Positions 8,578 through 21,046 of a stretch of 64,000 nucleotides of DNA are shown here, one piece after another. Made by a program: the position numbers and the translations under genes. The DNA is from Gammaproteobacteria bacterium. GTDB lineage: Bacteria > Pseudomonadota > Gammaproteobacteria > Steroidobacterales > Steroidobacteraceae. Below the pieces are notes generated by a model. It did no database searches, was not told where the DNA came from, and saw nothing but the letters and a program-made list of their open reading frames with translations. The stretch is taken from positions 1 through 64,000 of the forward strand of contig VGTW01000001.1 in NCBI GenBank assembly GCA_016874555.1. The letters are read 5' to 3'. The stretch's first letter is position 1, and each line of letters begins with the position of its first letter.

Positions 8578-10406
8578 ATGAACCGACCGAGCTCGATGGC
8601 CTACAATTGGCTGATGTGCTGCGCTCTGGCATATACCGGTTATTCGAGCAAACCGATCATCTCAATAAAATAAATGTTTTTCCGGTCCCGGATGGCGATA
8701 CCGGCACCAATATGTCGCTGACGCTGTCTGCCGTGCTCGCGGCGCTGGATCGTACGCCAGAATCGCATGCGGGTAGCGTACTGGTACGCGCCGCAGACGC
8801 CGCACTCGATGGTGCACGCGGTAATTCAGGAACAATCCTCGCGCAGTTTTTGTTCGGACTGGGCGATGGCGTGGGCCATCTGGCGCGTATTTCCACCGGA
8901 GAGTTCGCGATCGCCTTGCGTATGGGTGCCAACTACGCCCGCGATGCCCTCGCCCAGCCGCGCGAGGGTACCATCCTCACTGTGCTGCACGAATTTTCAC
9001 TGGCTGCTGAAGCACAGGTGCCACACTCGAGCGGCTTTCCCAGCTTGTTCAGCAATTCATTGATTCGGGCACGCGAGGCGCTTGAAGCGACGCGTGGACA
9101 ACTGGAGGAACTGCACGCGGCAAATGTCGTTGATGCCGGCGCTCTCGGATTCGTCGAAGTTTTGGAGGGTATGTGCCGCTTTCTACACACCGGTGAACTC
9201 GGCAAGGTCGTTGCCCCAGTTCACTCCGGCGATGAGTCGATGGTAGGAACGTCCCCGCCTGCCGCTGATCAGGATTATCGTTTTTGCACCGAGTGCTTGA
9301 TCAACGCCTCCGTCGGGCGGGAAATCGATCTGCGACACCTGCGCGAAACACTCTCCACGATCGGTACCAGCCTCGTGGTCAGTGGTAGCAAGCGCAAGGC
9401 TAAGATTCATGTGCATGTCAACGATCCGAAGCAAGTCTTCCGTATTGCTGAAAACTTCGGTGTCGTCAGTGGTCAAAAGGCGGACGACATGCGCATGCAG
9501 CAAAGCGCGGCGCACCACCGCAAGACGCAACGCATCGCGGTAGTCACGGATTCGGGGGCAGATGTTCCCGAGGAATTCATCGAGCGACTCGGGATACATG
9601 TGGTTCCCGTGCGCATCCACTTCGCCAACCATTCCTACCTCGACAAGGTGAGCATGACGCCCACCGAGTTCTACCGGGAACTTGTGAGCAATCCGGCACA
9701 CCCCAAGACCTCGCAACCGCCGCCGGGCGACTTCCGCCGCATGTTCGAATTTTTGGCTTCGCATTACGACGCCGTGGTATCCGTGAATCTGACCTCGCGG
9801 CACAGCGGAACCTGGGACGCCGCCAACAAGGCGGCACAAAGGGTCGGCGCCGAGGGTAAGCCGGTCTCAGCGATCGACAGTCGTAACGCCTCGGTCGGTC
9901 AGGGACTGATCACGGTGGCCGCCGCGGAGGCGGCACTTGCCGGCGCCAGTCCGCAGGATGTCACGGCGGCCATCCACGCAGCTGCCGAACGTACCCAGAC
10001 ATTCGCGCTCCTCGGCAGCATCGATTTTGCGGTGCGCGGGGGTCGCGTGCCGGCGATCATCGGCAAGGTAGCGCGGCTGCTGTCGCTCAACGTCATCCTG
10101 CGAACCTATCCGGATGGTCGAATTCGCGCCGGTGGCGGCCTGATGGGCACACATCGCCGGCGTAGTCGATTCGCACGATTCGTGACTCGACGCTGTCGTT
10201 TCGATGCAAGCCGTGAATCGCTGCGGATCTTCGTCGGGCATGGCGGCAAGATCGAGGAAGGTCGACTACTGACGCAGGAGCTGGAAGAAAGATTTCCGAC
10301 AGGTAGCGTGGAATTTTGTGCGCTCACCGACATGGGCCCCGCCATCGGGGTGCATGGCGGGCCGGGGACGCTGATCGTCGCCGTACACCGCAAGTCCAAG
10401 ATTTAG
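8574..10406 (+). CDS. DhaL/FakA-like kinase domain fused to DegV/FakB-like fatty-acid-binding domain
   Basis: N-terminal [18 protein letters not shown] and [14 protein letters not shown] (DAK2); C-terminal [30 protein letters not shown]...[17 protein letters not shown] (DegV). Confidence 0.92.
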   Translation: MNEPTELDGLQLADVLRSGIYRLFEQTDHLNKINVFPVPDGDTGTNMSLTLSAVLAALDRTPESHAGSVLVRAADAALDGARGNSGTILAQFLFGLGDGVGHLARISTGEFAIALRMGANYARDALAQPREGTILTVLHEFSLAAEAQVPHSSGFPSLFSNSLIRAREALEATRGQLEELHAANVVDAGALGFVEVLEGMCRFLHTGELGKVVAPVHSGDESMVGTSPPAADQDYRFCTECLINASVGREIDLRHLRETLSTIGTSLVVSGSKRKAKIHVHVNDPKQVFRIAENFGVVSGQKADDMRMQQSAAHHRKTQRIAVVTDSGADVPEEFIERLGIHVVPVRIHFANHSYLDKVSMTPTEFYRELVSNPAHPKTSQPPPGDFRRMFEFLASHYDAVVSVNLTSRHSGTWDAANKAAQRVGAEGKPVSAIDSRNASVGQGLITVAAAEAALAGASPQDVTAAIHAAAERTQTFALLGSIDFAVRGGRVPAIIGKVARLLSLNVILRTYPDGRIRAGGGLMGTHRRRSRFARFVTRRCRFDASRESLRIFVGHGGKIEEGRLLTQELEERFPTGSVEFCALTDMGPAIGVHGGPGTLIVAVHRKSKI

Positions 10407-10879
10407 CCGAGCGCTGCAATCACCTCGGATGGCGCCTGCACTAGTTCAACCAGTACGCCTTCGCCAGCGATCGGAAATTCTTCGTTCGCCCTCGGGTGCA
10501 GAAAACAAATATCGTGACCTGCGGCGCCCTTGCGTACGCCACCCGGCGCAAAGCGCACGCCGCGCGACGTCAACCATTCAACCGCTTTTGGCAGATCGTC
10601 GACCCACAGTCCGATGTGATTGAGCGGCATGGCATGGACCGCAGGTTTTTTCTCGGGGTCCAGTGGTTGCATGAGATCGATCTCGACGCGCATCGCGCCG
10701 CGTCCCATGACGCAAATGTCCTCATCGACATTCTCACGCTCGCTGACGAAGTTGCCGGTAACTTCGAGGCCTAGCATGTCGATCCAGAGTTTGCGCAAGC
10801 GCTGCTTGTCGGGGCCACCAATCGCCACCTGCTGTATGCCCAGCACGCGGAACGGTCTTTTTATTACAGATTCACTCAT
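10403..10879 (-). CDS. VOC-family protein, methylmalonyl-CoA epimerase-like
   Basis: Glyoxalase-fold motifs ([27 protein letters not shown]); located in the propionyl-CoA module. Confidence 0.78.
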   Translation of the reverse strand: MSESVIKRPFRVLGIQQVAIGGPDKQRLRKLWIDMLGLEVTGNFVSERENVDEDICVMGRGAMRVEIDLMQPLDPEKKPAVHAMPLNHIGLWVDDLPKAVEWLTSRGVRFAPGGVRKGAAGHDICFLHPRANEEFPIAGEGVLVELVQAPSEVIAALG

Positions 10880-12906
10880 TGGAATTTGATGATCACCTGA
10901 TCGACGGCAACACTGTCGCCTTTCGCAGCCAGCACCTCGGAGACTACGCAGTCCTGGGTGGCAAAGAGAATGTTTTCCATCTTCATAGCTTCGATCGCAG
11001 CGAGCCGCTCGCCGGCACGCACCGTCTGCCCGGGTTGTACCGAAATATCGACCAGAAGCCCGGGCATCGGCGAGAGCAGAACCTTCGACAGATCGGGCGG
11101 CGCCTTGAAGGGCATCAGTGCCTCGAGCCGCGCCTGACGAGGCGAGAACACTTTGACAAACAAACTCGAGCCGTTGTGCGAAATCCGATAGCCGAGCCCG
11201 ATGCGTTCGATTTGTGCGCAGAATGCTTTTCCGTCGAAGTGACCGTGCACGGCGATATCGCGCAAGTTATCCTCGAACGAAACCTCATGAGTACGGTCAC
11301 CGATGCCTACATGAAAAATCGAACCGATCGGTCGTACGGTTACCGGAATCTCTTCACGACCTCCATGATCATCGCGTAACACGATCACGAAGTCCTCGCG
11401 AATACGAACCTCGCGGTGACGCAGCTGTCCGGTGAGACGGGCTGCGCGTTCGCGCGAGCGACGGTGGGAGACTGCTGCGAAAGAAAGCAGAAGTCCTGCT
11501 TCTTCGTGCGGTACAGCCGCCGCAGAAAAGCCCTTCGGATATTGCTCGGCGATGAAGCTGGTGTTGAAGTCGCCGGCGATAAAACGCGGATGAGCGAGCA
11601 AGGCCGCCTGAAACGGGATATTACTGGCGATACCGCGAATCACGAAGCCGTTCAAAGCTTCGCGCATGCGCGCGATCGCTTCATTTCGATCAGCCCCATA
11701 CGTGATGAGCTTGGCGATCATCGAGTCGTAGAACATCGGGATCTCGCCGCCCTCGTATACACCGGTATCGACTCGAACACCGCCTTCGGCGGGAACAGGC
11801 TGCGACGCTTCCATCGTCGGCATCGGCGGTCGATATTTGACCAGTCTGCCGGTTGAAGGCAGGAAATTACGAAACGGATCTTCGGCATTGATGCGGCACT
11901 CGATCGCCCAGCCTTTACGCCGGAGATCGCTCTGACCAAAAGCGAGTCGCTCGCCCGCTGCAATACGAATCATCTGCTCGACCAGATCGAGTCCAGTGAT
12001 GCACTCGGTGACCGGATGCTCCACCTGCAGACGAGTATTCATCTCGAGGAAATAAAAGCTGCGATCTTTACCGACTACGAACTCGACCGTGCCTGCGCTT
12101 TGATAGTCGACGGCCTTGGCGAGGGCAACCGCCTGCTCGCCCATAGCCTTACGCATCTTGTCATTGAGGAAAGGGCTGGGCGCCTCCTCGAGCACTTTTT
12201 GGTGACGACGTTGAATTGAGCACTCACGCTCCCAAAGATATACACAGTTTCCATGGCCATCGCCGAGCACCTGAATCTCGATATGGCGCGGCTCTTCGAC
12301 GAATTTCTCGATGAATACGCGATCGTCACCGAAGCTGTTTCGCGCCTCGTTGCGACATGACACGAAGCCCTCGTGCGCATCCTTATCGTTCCAGGCGACA
12401 CGCAGGCCCTTGCCGCCGCCACCGGCACTCGCCTTGATCATCACGGGATAGCCGATGTCGCGGGCGATCTGGACGGCACGCTCTGGTAAATCGATCGGCT
12501 TGTTCCAGCCCGGGATGGTGTTCACCTTCGCCTTGGCGGCCAGCTCTTTGGAGGCGATCTTGTCGCCCATGGCCGCGATCGACTTGTACTTCGGGCCGAT
12601 GAAGATTATGCCCTCCTCTTCCACACGCCGCGAAAACTCAGCGTTTTCAGAGAGAAAACCGTAGCCCGGATGCACGGCCTCGGCACCCGTTTTCTTGCAG
12701 GCTTCAATGATGCGATCGGCGACGAGGTAAGACTCGCGTGAGGGTGCTGGCCCGATCGGCACTGCCTCGTCCGCAAGCTCGACATGGCGTGCGTCTTTGT
12801 CGGCTTCCGAATGGACGGCTACCGTCTTGATACCCATGCGTTGCGCGGTCTTGATGACACGGCAGGCGATTTCACCACGATTGGCGATCAGTATTTTTTT
12901 AAACAT
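10876..12906 (-). CDS. pccA: Acetyl/propionyl-CoA carboxylase alpha subunit (biotin carboxylase plus BCCP)
   Basis: [37 protein letters not shown]-like loop, C-terminal biotinyl EAMKME. Confidence 0.94.
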   Translation of the reverse strand: MFKKILIANRGEIACRVIKTAQRMGIKTVAVHSEADKDARHVELADEAVPIGPAPSRESYLVADRIIEACKKTGAEAVHPGYGFLSENAEFSRRVEEEGIIFIGPKYKSIAAMGDKIASKELAAKAKVNTIPGWNKPIDLPERAVQIARDIGYPVMIKASAGGGGKGLRVAWNDKDAHEGFVSCRNEARNSFGDDRVFIEKFVEEPRHIEIQVLGDGHGNCVYLWERECSIQRRHQKVLEEAPSPFLNDKMRKAMGEQAVALAKAVDYQSAGTVEFVVGKDRSFYFLEMNTRLQVEHPVTECITGLDLVEQMIRIAAGERLAFGQSDLRRKGWAIECRINAEDPFRNFLPSTGRLVKYRPPMPTMEASQPVPAEGGVRVDTGVYEGGEIPMFYDSMIAKLITYGADRNEAIARMREALNGFVIRGIASNIPFQAALLAHPRFIAGDFNTSFIAEQYPKGFSAAAVPHEEAGLLLSFAAVSHRRSRERAARLTGQLRHREVRIREDFVIVLRDDHGGREEIPVTVRPIGSIFHVGIGDRTHEVSFEDNLRDIAVHGHFDGKAFCAQIERIGLGYRISHNGSSLFVKVFSPRQARLEALMPFKAPPDLSKVLLSPMPGLLVDISVQPGQTVRAGERLAAIEAMKMENILFATQDCVVSEVLAAKGDSVAVDQVIIKFQ

Positions 12907-12932
12907 GATTCTTCAGACCCCGTGGCGTGCGC

Positions 12933-14465
12933 TCAAAGGGGGATGTTGCCGTGCTTGCGCCACGGCTCCTCAATTTTTTTGTCGCGCAACACCGTCAACG
13001 CCCGACAAATTCTTCGACGAGTGCCGTGCGGCATGATGACGTCGTCGATGTAACCGCGGGCACTAGCAACAAAGGGGTTGGCGAACTTCTGGCGATACTC
13101 GGCTTCTCTCGCTGTAAGTTTGGCGGGGTCAGACTTCTCTTCACGGAAAATGATTTCGACCGCACCCTTTGCACCCATGACAGCGATTTCAGCATTCGGC
13201 CAGGCGAAGTTGATGTCACCGCGCAGATGTTTCGAAGCCATGACGTCGTAGGCGCCGCCATAGGCTTTGCGAGTGATGACGGTGATTTTCGGCACCGTGC
13301 ACTCGGCGTAGGCATAGAGCAACTTGGCGCCATGCTTGATAATGCCGCCATACTCCTGCGAGGTGCCTGGCATGAAGCCCGGCACATCGACGAAGGTTAC
13401 GACAGCAATGCTGAACGCATCGCAAAAACGTACGAAGCGCGCCGCCTTAATGCTGCTCTTAATATCGAGGCAGCCCGCCAGCACCAGCGGCTGGTTGGCA
13501 ACGATACCCACCACCTGACCATCCAGCCGTGCGAAGCCGATGATGATGTTCTTTGCGTAGTCGGGCTGCAGCTCAAAGAATTCACCGTCGTCGATGACCT
13601 TGTTTATCAGCTCTTTCATGTCGTACGGCTTATTCGGGTTATCGGGGACCAGTGTGTCGAGCGAGTACTCGTCTCGATCAGGCGGATCGAAGGCCTCGCG
13701 CATCGGCGGCTTCTGCCGGTTGTTCGCGGGTAAATAGTTGAAGAAGCGGCGCAGCATCAACAGCGCCTCGACGTCATTATCGAACGCGAGATCGGCAACC
13801 CCGCTGCGCGTAGTGTGCGTTACGGCACCGCCGAGGTCCTCGGCTGTCACCTCTTCGTGCGTCACAGTCTTCACCACCTCAGGTCCGGTAACGAACATGT
13901 ACGAACTGTCCTTCACCATGAAAATGAAATCGGTGAGTGCCGGGCTATAGACGGCACCACCTGCCGAAGGACCCATGATCAGACTGATCTGCGGGACTAC
14001 ACCCGAGGCCGTCACGTTACGCTGGAACACCTCGGCGTAGCCGCCTAGCGAGGCGACGCCCTCCTGAATGCGTGCGCCACCGGAGTCATTGATGCCGATC
14101 ACCGGCGCACCGACCTTCATAGCGGTGTCCATGACCTTGCAGATTTTTTGCGCATGCGCCTCGGACAGCGAGCCGCCGAACACCGTGAAATCTTGACTGA
14201 ATACGAAGACGAGGCGCCCGTTAATAAAGCCGCAGCCCGTCACCACGCCATCGCCCGGAACTTTTTGATCCTGCATACCGAAGTCGCTACAGCGGTGCTC
14301 GACAAACATATCCCATTCCTCGAACGTGCCCTCATCGAGTAACAGTTCGACACGCTCACGCGCCGTCAGCTTACCTTTGGCATGTTGCGCAGCGATGCGC
14401 TTCTCGCCACCACCCTGTCGCGCCTGTGCGCGCTTGTTCTCGAGTTGATGAATGATGTCGTGCAT
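12933..14465 (-). CDS. pccB: Propionyl-CoA carboxylase beta subunit
   Basis: Carboxyltransferase motifs [67 protein letters not shown]. Confidence 0.95.
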   Translation of the reverse strand: MHDIIHQLENKRAQARQGGGEKRIAAQHAKGKLTARERVELLLDEGTFEEWDMFVEHRCSDFGMQDQKVPGDGVVTGCGFINGRLVFVFSQDFTVFGGSLSEAHAQKICKVMDTAMKVGAPVIGINDSGGARIQEGVASLGGYAEVFQRNVTASGVVPQISLIMGPSAGGAVYSPALTDFIFMVKDSSYMFVTGPEVVKTVTHEEVTAEDLGGAVTHTTRSGVADLAFDNDVEALLMLRRFFNYLPANNRQKPPMREAFDPPDRDEYSLDTLVPDNPNKPYDMKELINKVIDDGEFFELQPDYAKNIIIGFARLDGQVVGIVANQPLVLAGCLDIKSSIKAARFVRFCDAFSIAVVTFVDVPGFMPGTSQEYGGIIKHGAKLLYAYAECTVPKITVITRKAYGGAYDVMASKHLRGDINFAWPNAEIAVMGAKGAVEIIFREEKSDPAKLTAREAEYRQKFANPFVASARGYIDDVIMPHGTRRRICRALTVLRDKKIEEPWRKHGNIPL

Positions 14466-14493
14466 GGCAAGCCTTCCTGTGAGTACAAATCGG

Positions 14494-15507
14494 TCAGTGG
14501 GCTTCGAAGAGATCGAGCAATCGGCGTGCAGCAGATGAAGGCGCTACCCGACCTTGGCTTACATCCTCTAGTGCCTTGGGTAACGCAGTGCGCACGGCTG
14601 CACTTTCACGAAAATCCGCAACCAATTGCGCGTGTACCTGATCCCACATCCAGGTGAGCGCCTGGTGGCGTCGACGTTCAGAGAATTCACCGCTTTGCTC
14701 GCGCAGACGTATGAAATTGGTCGCATGCGACCAGAAAGCTTCAAGCCCGAGCGACTTGAGCGCGCTACCGCGCATAACGCGGGTTTGCCAACGTTCCTCG
14801 CCATGGCTACCCGGCGCTCCAGTAAAGCGCAGCACGCGCAAGGCCGAGGTGATCTGCGCCTCGGCGCGCGCCGCCGCATCAGGATCGAGATCGGCTTTAT
14901 TGATGACAATCAGATCGGCGAGTTCCATGATGCCTTTCTTCATGGCTTGCAGATCGTCACCGGCGTTCGGCAACTGCAACAGCACGAACATATCAGTCAT
15001 GCCCGCCACCGTAGTCTCGGACTGACCGACACCGACTGTCTCGACGATCACTACGTCGTATCCGGCCGCTTCACAAACCAGTATTGCTTCGCGGGTTTTT
15101 TCAGCGACGCCGCCAAGCGTACCCGATGACGGGCTAGGTCGAATATAGGCGTTTTCTTGGACCGAGAGACGCTCCATACGCGTCTTGTCACCGAGGATTG
15201 AACCGCCCGAAATCCCTGATGACGGGTCGACCGCGAGCACGGCAACCTTATGACCCTGCGCCAACAAAAACATGCCGAGCGCTTCGATGAAGGTCGACTT
15301 GCCAACGCCGGGCACACCCGAAATACCGAGACGTAGCGCTTTGCCGGTGAAAGGTAGCAAAGCATCGAGCAAAGCATCGCCGCGCTTGCGATGATCGCTG
15401 CGCGTCGATTCGAGCAACGTGATTGTCTTGGCTAGCGCACGCCGATCGTAGGCACGCACGCCTTCAATCAAGCGAGCATCGTCCTGCTCAGGCAAGGTCA
15501 CACGCAC
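14494..15507 (-). CDS. meaB: Methylmalonyl-CoA mutase-associated GTPase MeaB
   Basis: [51 protein letters not shown]. Confidence 0.95.
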   Translation of the reverse strand: MRVTLPEQDDARLIEGVRAYDRRALAKTITLLESTRSDHRKRGDALLDALLPFTGKALRLGISGVPGVGKSTFIEALGMFLLAQGHKVAVLAVDPSSGISGGSILGDKTRMERLSVQENAYIRPSPSSGTLGGVAEKTREAILVCEAAGYDVVIVETVGVGQSETTVAGMTDMFVLLQLPNAGDDLQAMKKGIMELADLIVINKADLDPDAAARAEAQITSALRVLRFTGAPGSHGEERWQTRVMRGSALKSLGLEAFWSHATNFIRLREQSGEFSERRRHQALTWMWDQVHAQLVADFRESAAVRTALPKALEDVSQGRVAPSSAARRLLDLFEAH

Positions 15508-17647
15508 GCTTTATATTGTTAAGTACGTCGCGCGCACTGTCAGGAATCGGCGTGCCGGGTCCGTAAATGCCTTTGACGCCAGCGTCGTACAGGAACTGGT
15601 AGTCCTGTTGCGGGATCACACCACCTACGAAGACGATGATCTCGCCCGAGCCCTGCTCGCGCAGCGAACGAATGATCTCCGGAACCAAAGTTTTATGGCC
15701 GGCGGCGAGGGTGCTGACACCCACCGCGTGCACGTCGTTTTCGATCGCCTGCCGCGCACATTCTTCGGGGGTCTGAAACAGCGGCCCAACATCGACATCA
15801 AAACCGAGATCAGCGAAGGCACTGGCTACCACCTTGGCACCGCGGTCATGACCGTCTTGGCCCAGCTTGGCGATCAACACGCGCGGCCGACGACCATGAT
15901 CTGCAGCGAACGCCGCGATGTCGCCTTGCAGTTTGGTCCAATCCTCCTGCGATTCGTAGGCTCCTGCGTACACGCCGCTCACCTCCTGCGAATTGGCACG
16001 ATGTCGCCCCCAAACTTGCTCGAGCGCATCGCTGACTTCACCGACTGTCGCGCGCAATCGCATAGCCCCAACGGCAAGTGCGAGCAGATTGCCTTCACCC
16101 GATGTCGCAGCGGACGTTATCGCGGCCAGAGCCGCATCGACCTTGGCGGCATCGCGCGTCGTGCGCACCTGCTGCAGTCTCGCGATCTGGTTGTCACGGA
16201 CCACGACATTGTCGATCTCGAGAATCTCAACTGGCTCTTCTTTCTCGAGCTTGAATTTATTGACGCCGATGATGACGTCACGACCAGAATCGATCCGGGC
16301 CTGCTTCTCGGCAGCACTCGCCTCAATGCGCAACTTAGCCCAGCCACTTTCGACTGCGCGGGTCATACCACCCATGGCATCGACTTCTTCAATGATGGTC
16401 CAGGCCTTGTCGGCCATTTCCTGCGTGAGCTTTTCCATCAGGTAGCTGCCGGCCCAGGGGTCTACGACCTGCGTGATATGCGTTTCTTCTTGTAGGATGA
16501 GCTGGGTGTTGCGCGCGATTCGCGCGCTGAACTCGGTCGGCAGCGCAATTGCCTCGTCAAAAGAATTGGTATGCAGGCTTTGCGTACCACCAAAAACGGC
16601 CGCCATGGCCTCGATAGTGGTACGAACGACGTTATTGTACGGATCTTGCTCAGTGAGGCTCCAGCCTGAAGTCTGACAGTGCGTGCGTAACATCAAGCTC
16701 TTCGGATTCTTTGCCCCGAATCCTGTCATGATCTTCCACCACAAAAGCCGCGCCGCACGCATTTTTGCGATCTCGAGATAGAAGTTCATGCCGATCGCCC
16801 AGAAAAAACTGAGCCGACCGGCGAACTCGTCGACATCGAGGCCCTTAGCAAGCGCAGTTTTCACATACTCCTTGCCGTCGGCCAGCGTAAAGGCGAGTTC
16901 CAGCGCCTGATTCGCCCCCGCCTCCTGCATGTGATAACCCGAAATCGAAATCGAGTTAAACTTCGGCATGTTGTGCGCCGTGTACTCGATGATGTCACCG
17001 ACGATACGCATCGACGGCCCGGGTGCGTAGATGTAGGTGTTGCGCACCATGAATTCTTTGAGAATATCATTCTGGATTGTGCCGGAGAGTGCCGCCTGCG
17101 CCACACCCTGCTCTTCGCCGGCGACGACGAACGCCGCCAGCACCGGCAGCACCGCACCGTTCATCGTCATCGACACCGAAACCTTGTCGAGCGGGATACC
17201 GTCGAATAGGATCTTCATGTCCTCGACGGAATCGATCGCCACGCCCGCTTTGCCGACATCGCCACGCACTCGCGGGTGATCGCTGTCGTAGCCGCGATGA
17301 GTCGCCAGGTCGAAAGCAACCGATACGCCCTGGCCGCCTGCGGCCAGCGACTTGCGGTAGAACGCATTCGAGGCCTCGGCCGTCGAGAATCCCGCGTACT
17401 GACGAATGGTCCACGGCCGTACCGCATACATGGTGGCTTGCGGACCGCGCAGGAAGGGTGCAAAGCCCGGCAGGGTGTCGGCGTACTGCAAACCGTGCAG
17501 GTCTGCCGCGGTATAAAGCGGCTTGACCTCGAGACCCTCGGGCGTCTTCCAGGTAAGTTTGGTGACGTCACCGCCCGGCGCTGCCTTCGCGGCAGCCTTC
17601 GCCCAAACCTCGAGTTTGGCGGATGTCAGGAGGTCATCACGATCCAT
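15488..17647 (-). CDS. scpA: Methylmalonyl-CoA mutase
   Basis: [39 protein letters not shown]12-binding [19 protein letters not shown] reaches 17662 via TTG, ATG at 17647 preferred. Confidence 0.95.
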   Translation of the reverse strand: MDRDDLLTSAKLEVWAKAAAKAAPGGDVTKLTWKTPEGLEVKPLYTAADLHGLQYADTLPGFAPFLRGPQATMYAVRPWTIRQYAGFSTAEASNAFYRKSLAAGGQGVSVAFDLATHRGYDSDHPRVRGDVGKAGVAIDSVEDMKILFDGIPLDKVSVSMTMNGAVLPVLAAFVVAGEEQGVAQAALSGTIQNDILKEFMVRNTYIYAPGPSMRIVGDIIEYTAHNMPKFNSISISGYHMQEAGANQALELAFTLADGKEYVKTALAKGLDVDEFAGRLSFFWAIGMNFYLEIAKMRAARLLWWKIMTGFGAKNPKSLMLRTHCQTSGWSLTEQDPYNNVVRTTIEAMAAVFGGTQSLHTNSFDEAIALPTEFSARIARNTQLILQEETHITQVVDPWAGSYLMEKLTQEMADKAWTIIEEVDAMGGMTRAVESGWAKLRIEASAAEKQARIDSGRDVIIGVNKFKLEKEEPVEILEIDNVVVRDNQIARLQQVRTTRDAAKVDAALAAITSAATSGEGNLLALAVGAMRLRATVGEVSDALEQVWGRHRANSQEVSGVYAGAYESQEDWTKLQGDIAAFAADHGRRPRVLIAKLGQDGHDRGAKVVASAFADLGFDVDVGPLFQTPEECARQAIENDVHAVGVSTLAAGHKTLVPEIIRSLREQGSGEIIVFVGGVIPQQDYQFLYDAGVKGIYGPGTPIPDSARDVLNNIKRACDLA

Positions 17648-17766
17648 GGCGTCCCTGTCCAAGTCCGTCTCGCCCGCCCCCGGCGGGCGGGCCTAGGAAG
17701 CCTGTTGGAGTGTACCCACCATGAACCTCCCCGGCGAGTCCAGCGCCCGGGGTGGCCGCGCGCAGG

Positions 17767-18738
17767 TCAGGGCGTGGCGACCCAAGCCGTGTAGTCGCCC
17801 TCAAGGTGCTTCAGGTTGGAGTAGCCGGCGTCGCGCAGCGCCTCGATCGCCATGGCGGCCCGTCGGCCGCTCGCGCAATAGACGATGATCTCGGCGTCTT
17901 TGGCAGCACCCACGGCAGTCGCCGGGCTTACAAGCACGGCGTTGTGGGCGACGTTGATCGCGCCGTCCACATGACCCGCGGCGAATTCCTCGGCGCGTCG
18001 TACATCGAGCACTACGGGCTGCGCACCGCCCTGAGCCAGTCTGGCCCTGAGTTCGGCGGGCTTCACGGCCGACACTAAGGCAAGAATTTCGGCGACGCGC
18101 TCGGGCGATGGCAGCGGCGGTGAGGCCGCGGGAGCCGCCGATGCAGCGGGCGCCGCAGTCGGCGCACTCGCGCGCTGCGGTACCTTTACCAGTTTGCCGA
18201 CGTTGTATCCCATGTCAGCGACTTTTATGACGAGTTCTGCATAGCGCGCGTCGTCGATCGTCGGGGTGCGCGCCATGATCCACACATAGTCGCGAGCGCT
18301 GCGCGCGATAATGGTCTCGGTGTAATTGGCATCGACGTGCGAAATGACGTACTCGGCCTTTACCGGCCAGATGAACTGCATACCCCAGATGGCATTGTTG
18401 GTGCCGGGGATCACGAAGCCCTTCGGCTCCATGCGCTTGGCTGGCCCGTCGAAAGCACCTTTATTGAAAGTGAAGGTGGTCTTGATCGTACCGTCGGACG
18501 CGAGCTCATAGGATTCAACCGCGTTGTAGATGTCTTTTTCGATGAACGTCGGAATGACGCCGATGACGTACCACGGGCCCATAAACCGTGGCAGATCGAT
18601 GGCGGACACCACGGGAACTGTGACTTTCTGCGGCGAAACTCCGCAGGCCGCGAGCAAGCCCAGCAGCAATGCAGCAAATATCGCTCGCAAGCACTTGCAC
18701 GCCGTACAGCGGATCACCAACGAATTTTCTTGGATCAT
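17767..18738 (-). CDS. Lipocalin (Blc-like lipoprotein) fused to rhodanese domain
   Basis: Lipobox-like GLLAACG, lipocalin FMGPWYVIGVIPTF...; Ala/Pro linker; rhodanese VVLDVRRAEEFAAGHVDGAINVAH, active-site-like VYCASGRRA. Confidence 0.87.
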   Translation of the reverse strand: MIQENSLVIRCTACKCLRAIFAALLLGLLAACGVSPQKVTVPVVSAIDLPRFMGPWYVIGVIPTFIEKDIYNAVESYELASDGTIKTTFTFNKGAFDGPAKRMEPKGFVIPGTNNAIWGMQFIWPVKAEYVISHVDANYTETIIARSARDYVWIMARTPTIDDARYAELVIKVADMGYNVGKLVKVPQRASAPTAAPAASAAPAASPPLPSPERVAEILALVSAVKPAELRARLAQGGAQPVVLDVRRAEEFAAGHVDGAINVAHNAVLVSPATAVGAAKDAEIIVYCASGRRAAMAIEALRDAGYSNLKHLEGDYTAWVATP

Positions 18739-18767
18739 GTCGATGCCTCCTTGTCGATTCGGGATAA

Positions 18768-19730
18768 TCACTCCGCGATATACCAACGCCCGTCAATCCG
18801 CTCGAGCACATAACGATCAAAGGGCAGCCCCTGACCTTCGACATCGTACACGGCACGATTACCCTCCCGCTCAAGAGCAGGTGCCGTGCGCCGCACGATG
18901 CGTAGCGCGGCAATTAGCAACTCGCGGCTTGCGATGCTGCGATTGCATCCACTCACCAAAGAATCGAGCGTACGCGATGACAAGCTGCGCCGCAGTTCCG
19001 GACTGAGATAGTCGCGATAGTAACGATCGCACTTTCCGTCAACGAGCGCTTTTTCTGCCTGTTCCAGCAAGGCGAGAATCTCCGGAGTGTTGCGCCCAGT
19101 CGCTACCGGCGCCGCTCGCTCCACGGCTGTCGGCCCGGTACTTGGAGTAGTCGTGTCGCGCGTACGCCCGTTCAGCAGATCGTCGATCTGCGCCTCGAGC
19201 TCAGGGGCAACCGCAGCCTTCCATTCTTTGCCGTAGGGCAGCAGAGTCACGAGTTCGATAACTTCGAGTCGCCCTCGATCGCGCGGCGGTTTACCTTTGA
19301 CGATCACGTGCAACTGATTGTTATCACGTACTGCGATCAGACCCTCGAGCTTTTCATAGAATCGGCTACGCACACTCAGTTTGCGCGCGAGGCTACGAAA
19401 CAGATTGACGCTGGTCGATCGCTCGATTTCGCCCATCGGCATTCCATCGCCGAACAGACGAATGCGCATCGCCGATTCGCCGCGGGCTGCTTCTTCACGA
19501 AGTTTTTGCACGATCATAATCCGTAGCCGATCGAGCTCGGTTGGGTGGATGGCAAAGGCGACGGCCTGCGTATCACCCGCGGCGACCGCAGCGAGATACT
19601 CGGCTGCCGCGCGCTCCTGACCAGCGGTGACACTTTCCGCCGCCTGAACCGGCCACAACAACAGTGTGCTCGCGATAACCATCCATACCGTCACCAACAA
19701 GGACAAAGTTTTTCTCGACTTAGGCCTCAT
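18768..19730 (-). CDS. Hypothetical secreted protein
   Basis: N-terminal signal-like LSLLVTVWMVIASTLLLWPVQA; no recognised domain. Confidence 0.7.
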   Translation of the reverse strand: MRPKSRKTLSLLVTVWMVIASTLLLWPVQAAESVTAGQERAAAEYLAAVAAGDTQAVAFAIHPTELDRLRIMIVQKLREEAARGESAMRIRLFGDGMPMGEIERSTSVNLFRSLARKLSVRSRFYEKLEGLIAVRDNNQLHVIVKGKPPRDRGRLEVIELVTLLPYGKEWKAAVAPELEAQIDDLLNGRTRDTTTPSTGPTAVERAAPVATGRNTPEILALLEQAEKALVDGKCDRYYRDYLSPELRRSLSSRTLDSLVSGCNRSIASRELLIAALRIVRRTAPALEREGNRAVYDVEGQGLPFDRYVLERIDGRWYIAE

Positions 19731-21046
19731 TGGCGAGACCCCAGCTCGTTCGCGTCATCGTGTTTACGACCCAGGATCCAGCCATTGACGGCCCAGGGGA
19801 CAGCAAGCGCGGCGCCGATTAGCGCCGCTCCAGCAGGCGACGCCCCTACTGCATCGAGCGCACTCTTCGCTTGCGCGCCGACGTAATCGGCAGCGCGATA
19901 CACTGGTACATCGACAAAACTTTTGGCTTTGTACTTTGACTCGGTATCAAGCGAGCCCCAAAGCATTTCGCGACCTGGCCTGATGAAGGCGTATTCACCC
20001 CACCGACGCAGTATAAGCAACGCCGCAATCATGCCGAATACGTTGACCACGGAGAGCGCCACGAAACCGAGGAACATCAGCACTGGCACGAAAGTGAGCA
20101 GTGTGCGCACCCCGAGTCGCGAGGCAATGCGACCGGTAAGAAAAAGTTGCGAAAAGATCGTCAGTCCCTGCACGATGAAATCGATATTAGCGAATACCTC
20201 GGTTCGACGGGTCGTATCGGCGAAAGTTTCACTAACGATTCGTAGTTGCTCGAAATAAAGAAATGTATTGACCGCCGACAGCAGCACTACGAACGAAGCA
20301 ATGCCAAGTAAATAAGGCGAACGCAACACGATAAAAATACCGGCGAACGGATTGCCGCCGAGACCCGTATCGTCACTTGTAGATTCTTTGCTCGCTGCAG
20401 CCGATACAGCGACATCCGCATCGCGCTTGCGATTCCAGATGCCGATCAGCACACGCTGGCAAATGATCGCGCCTAGAAACCCTACAGTCCCAAGATACAG
20501 TACACCGGAATTACCGATCGAGTCGACCAACAGGCGAGCGGTGAGCGGGCCGACTAGGGCGCCGAACGTACCGCCGGCCGCAATGAAACCGAACAGGCGC
20601 TTTGATTGCTCTGCGGAGAACATCTCGAGCAGAAAACTCCAGAATACCGATACCAGCATCAAGTTGATGACGCTGATCCACACATAGAAAAAAGTTCCGA
20701 CTAGAAGGTTGGACTCATCGACCTGAATCGACGAGCCGATGAAAGCGAGGATGATCGCCACCACGCCGTAGAGCACAGGCAGTAACAGGCTGCGACGCAG
20801 CCGGGCCACCAGCCATCCCCAAAGTGGCACGATCGCGATCGAAAACAAGGCGGTGTAAAGCCAGAGATCAGCGACCCGATCGCGCCCCAGCAGCGTTGCT
20901 ACAGTCTCGCGCACCGGGCGCACAGCGAAATAACTGCCAAGCACAAAGAAAAACAAACAAAATGCCGCGAGCACGGCGGTCGACTCGCGCGGCTCGACGC
21001 GCGCGAAACGGGCCAACCGACGCTGCAACATGGTCTCAGCGCTCAT
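19727..21046 (-). CDS. MFS-type transporter
   Basis: About 12 hydrophobic segments; FFFVLGSYFAVRPVRETVATLLG, ends overlapping neighbours. Confidence 0.8.
   Translation of the reverse strand: MSAETMLQRRLARFARVEPRESTAVLAAFCLFFFVLGSYFAVRPVRETVATLLGRDRVADLWLYTALFSIAIVPLWGWLVARLRRSLLLPVLYGVVAIILAFIGSSIQVDESNLLVGTFFYVWISVINLMLVSVFWSFLLEMFSAEQSKRLFGFIAAGGTFGALVGPLTARLLVDSIGNSGVLYLGTVGFLGAIICQRVLIGIWNRKRDADVAVSAAASKESTSDDTGLGGNPFAGIFIVLRSPYLLGIASFVVLLSAVNTFLYFEQLRIVSETFADTTRRTEVFANIDFIVQGLTIFSQLFLTGRIASRLGVRTLLTFVPVLMFLGFVALSVVNVFGMIAALLILRRWGEYAFIRPGREMLWGSLDTESKYKAKSFVDVPVYRAADYVGAQAKSALDAVGASPAGAALIGAALAVPWAVNGWILGRKHDDANELGSRQ

Noticed and set aside
12927-13733. 268-aa plus-strand ORF antisense to pccB
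   Set aside because: Shadow ORF; the opposite strand has complete carboxyltransferase motifs.
15608-16495. 295-aa plus-strand ORF antisense to methylmalonyl-CoA mutase
   Set aside because: Shadow ORF without domain signature.
10403-17647. Propionyl-CoA carboxylase / methylmalonyl-CoA mutase cluster as a novel system
   Set aside because: Standard and well-known catabolic module; nothing unusual seen.
17671-17689. GC-rich hairpin CGCCCGCC-CCC-GGCGGGCG just upstream of the mutase start
   Set aside because: Could be a terminator for the upstream gene or chance in high-GC DNA; no T-run and no further support.
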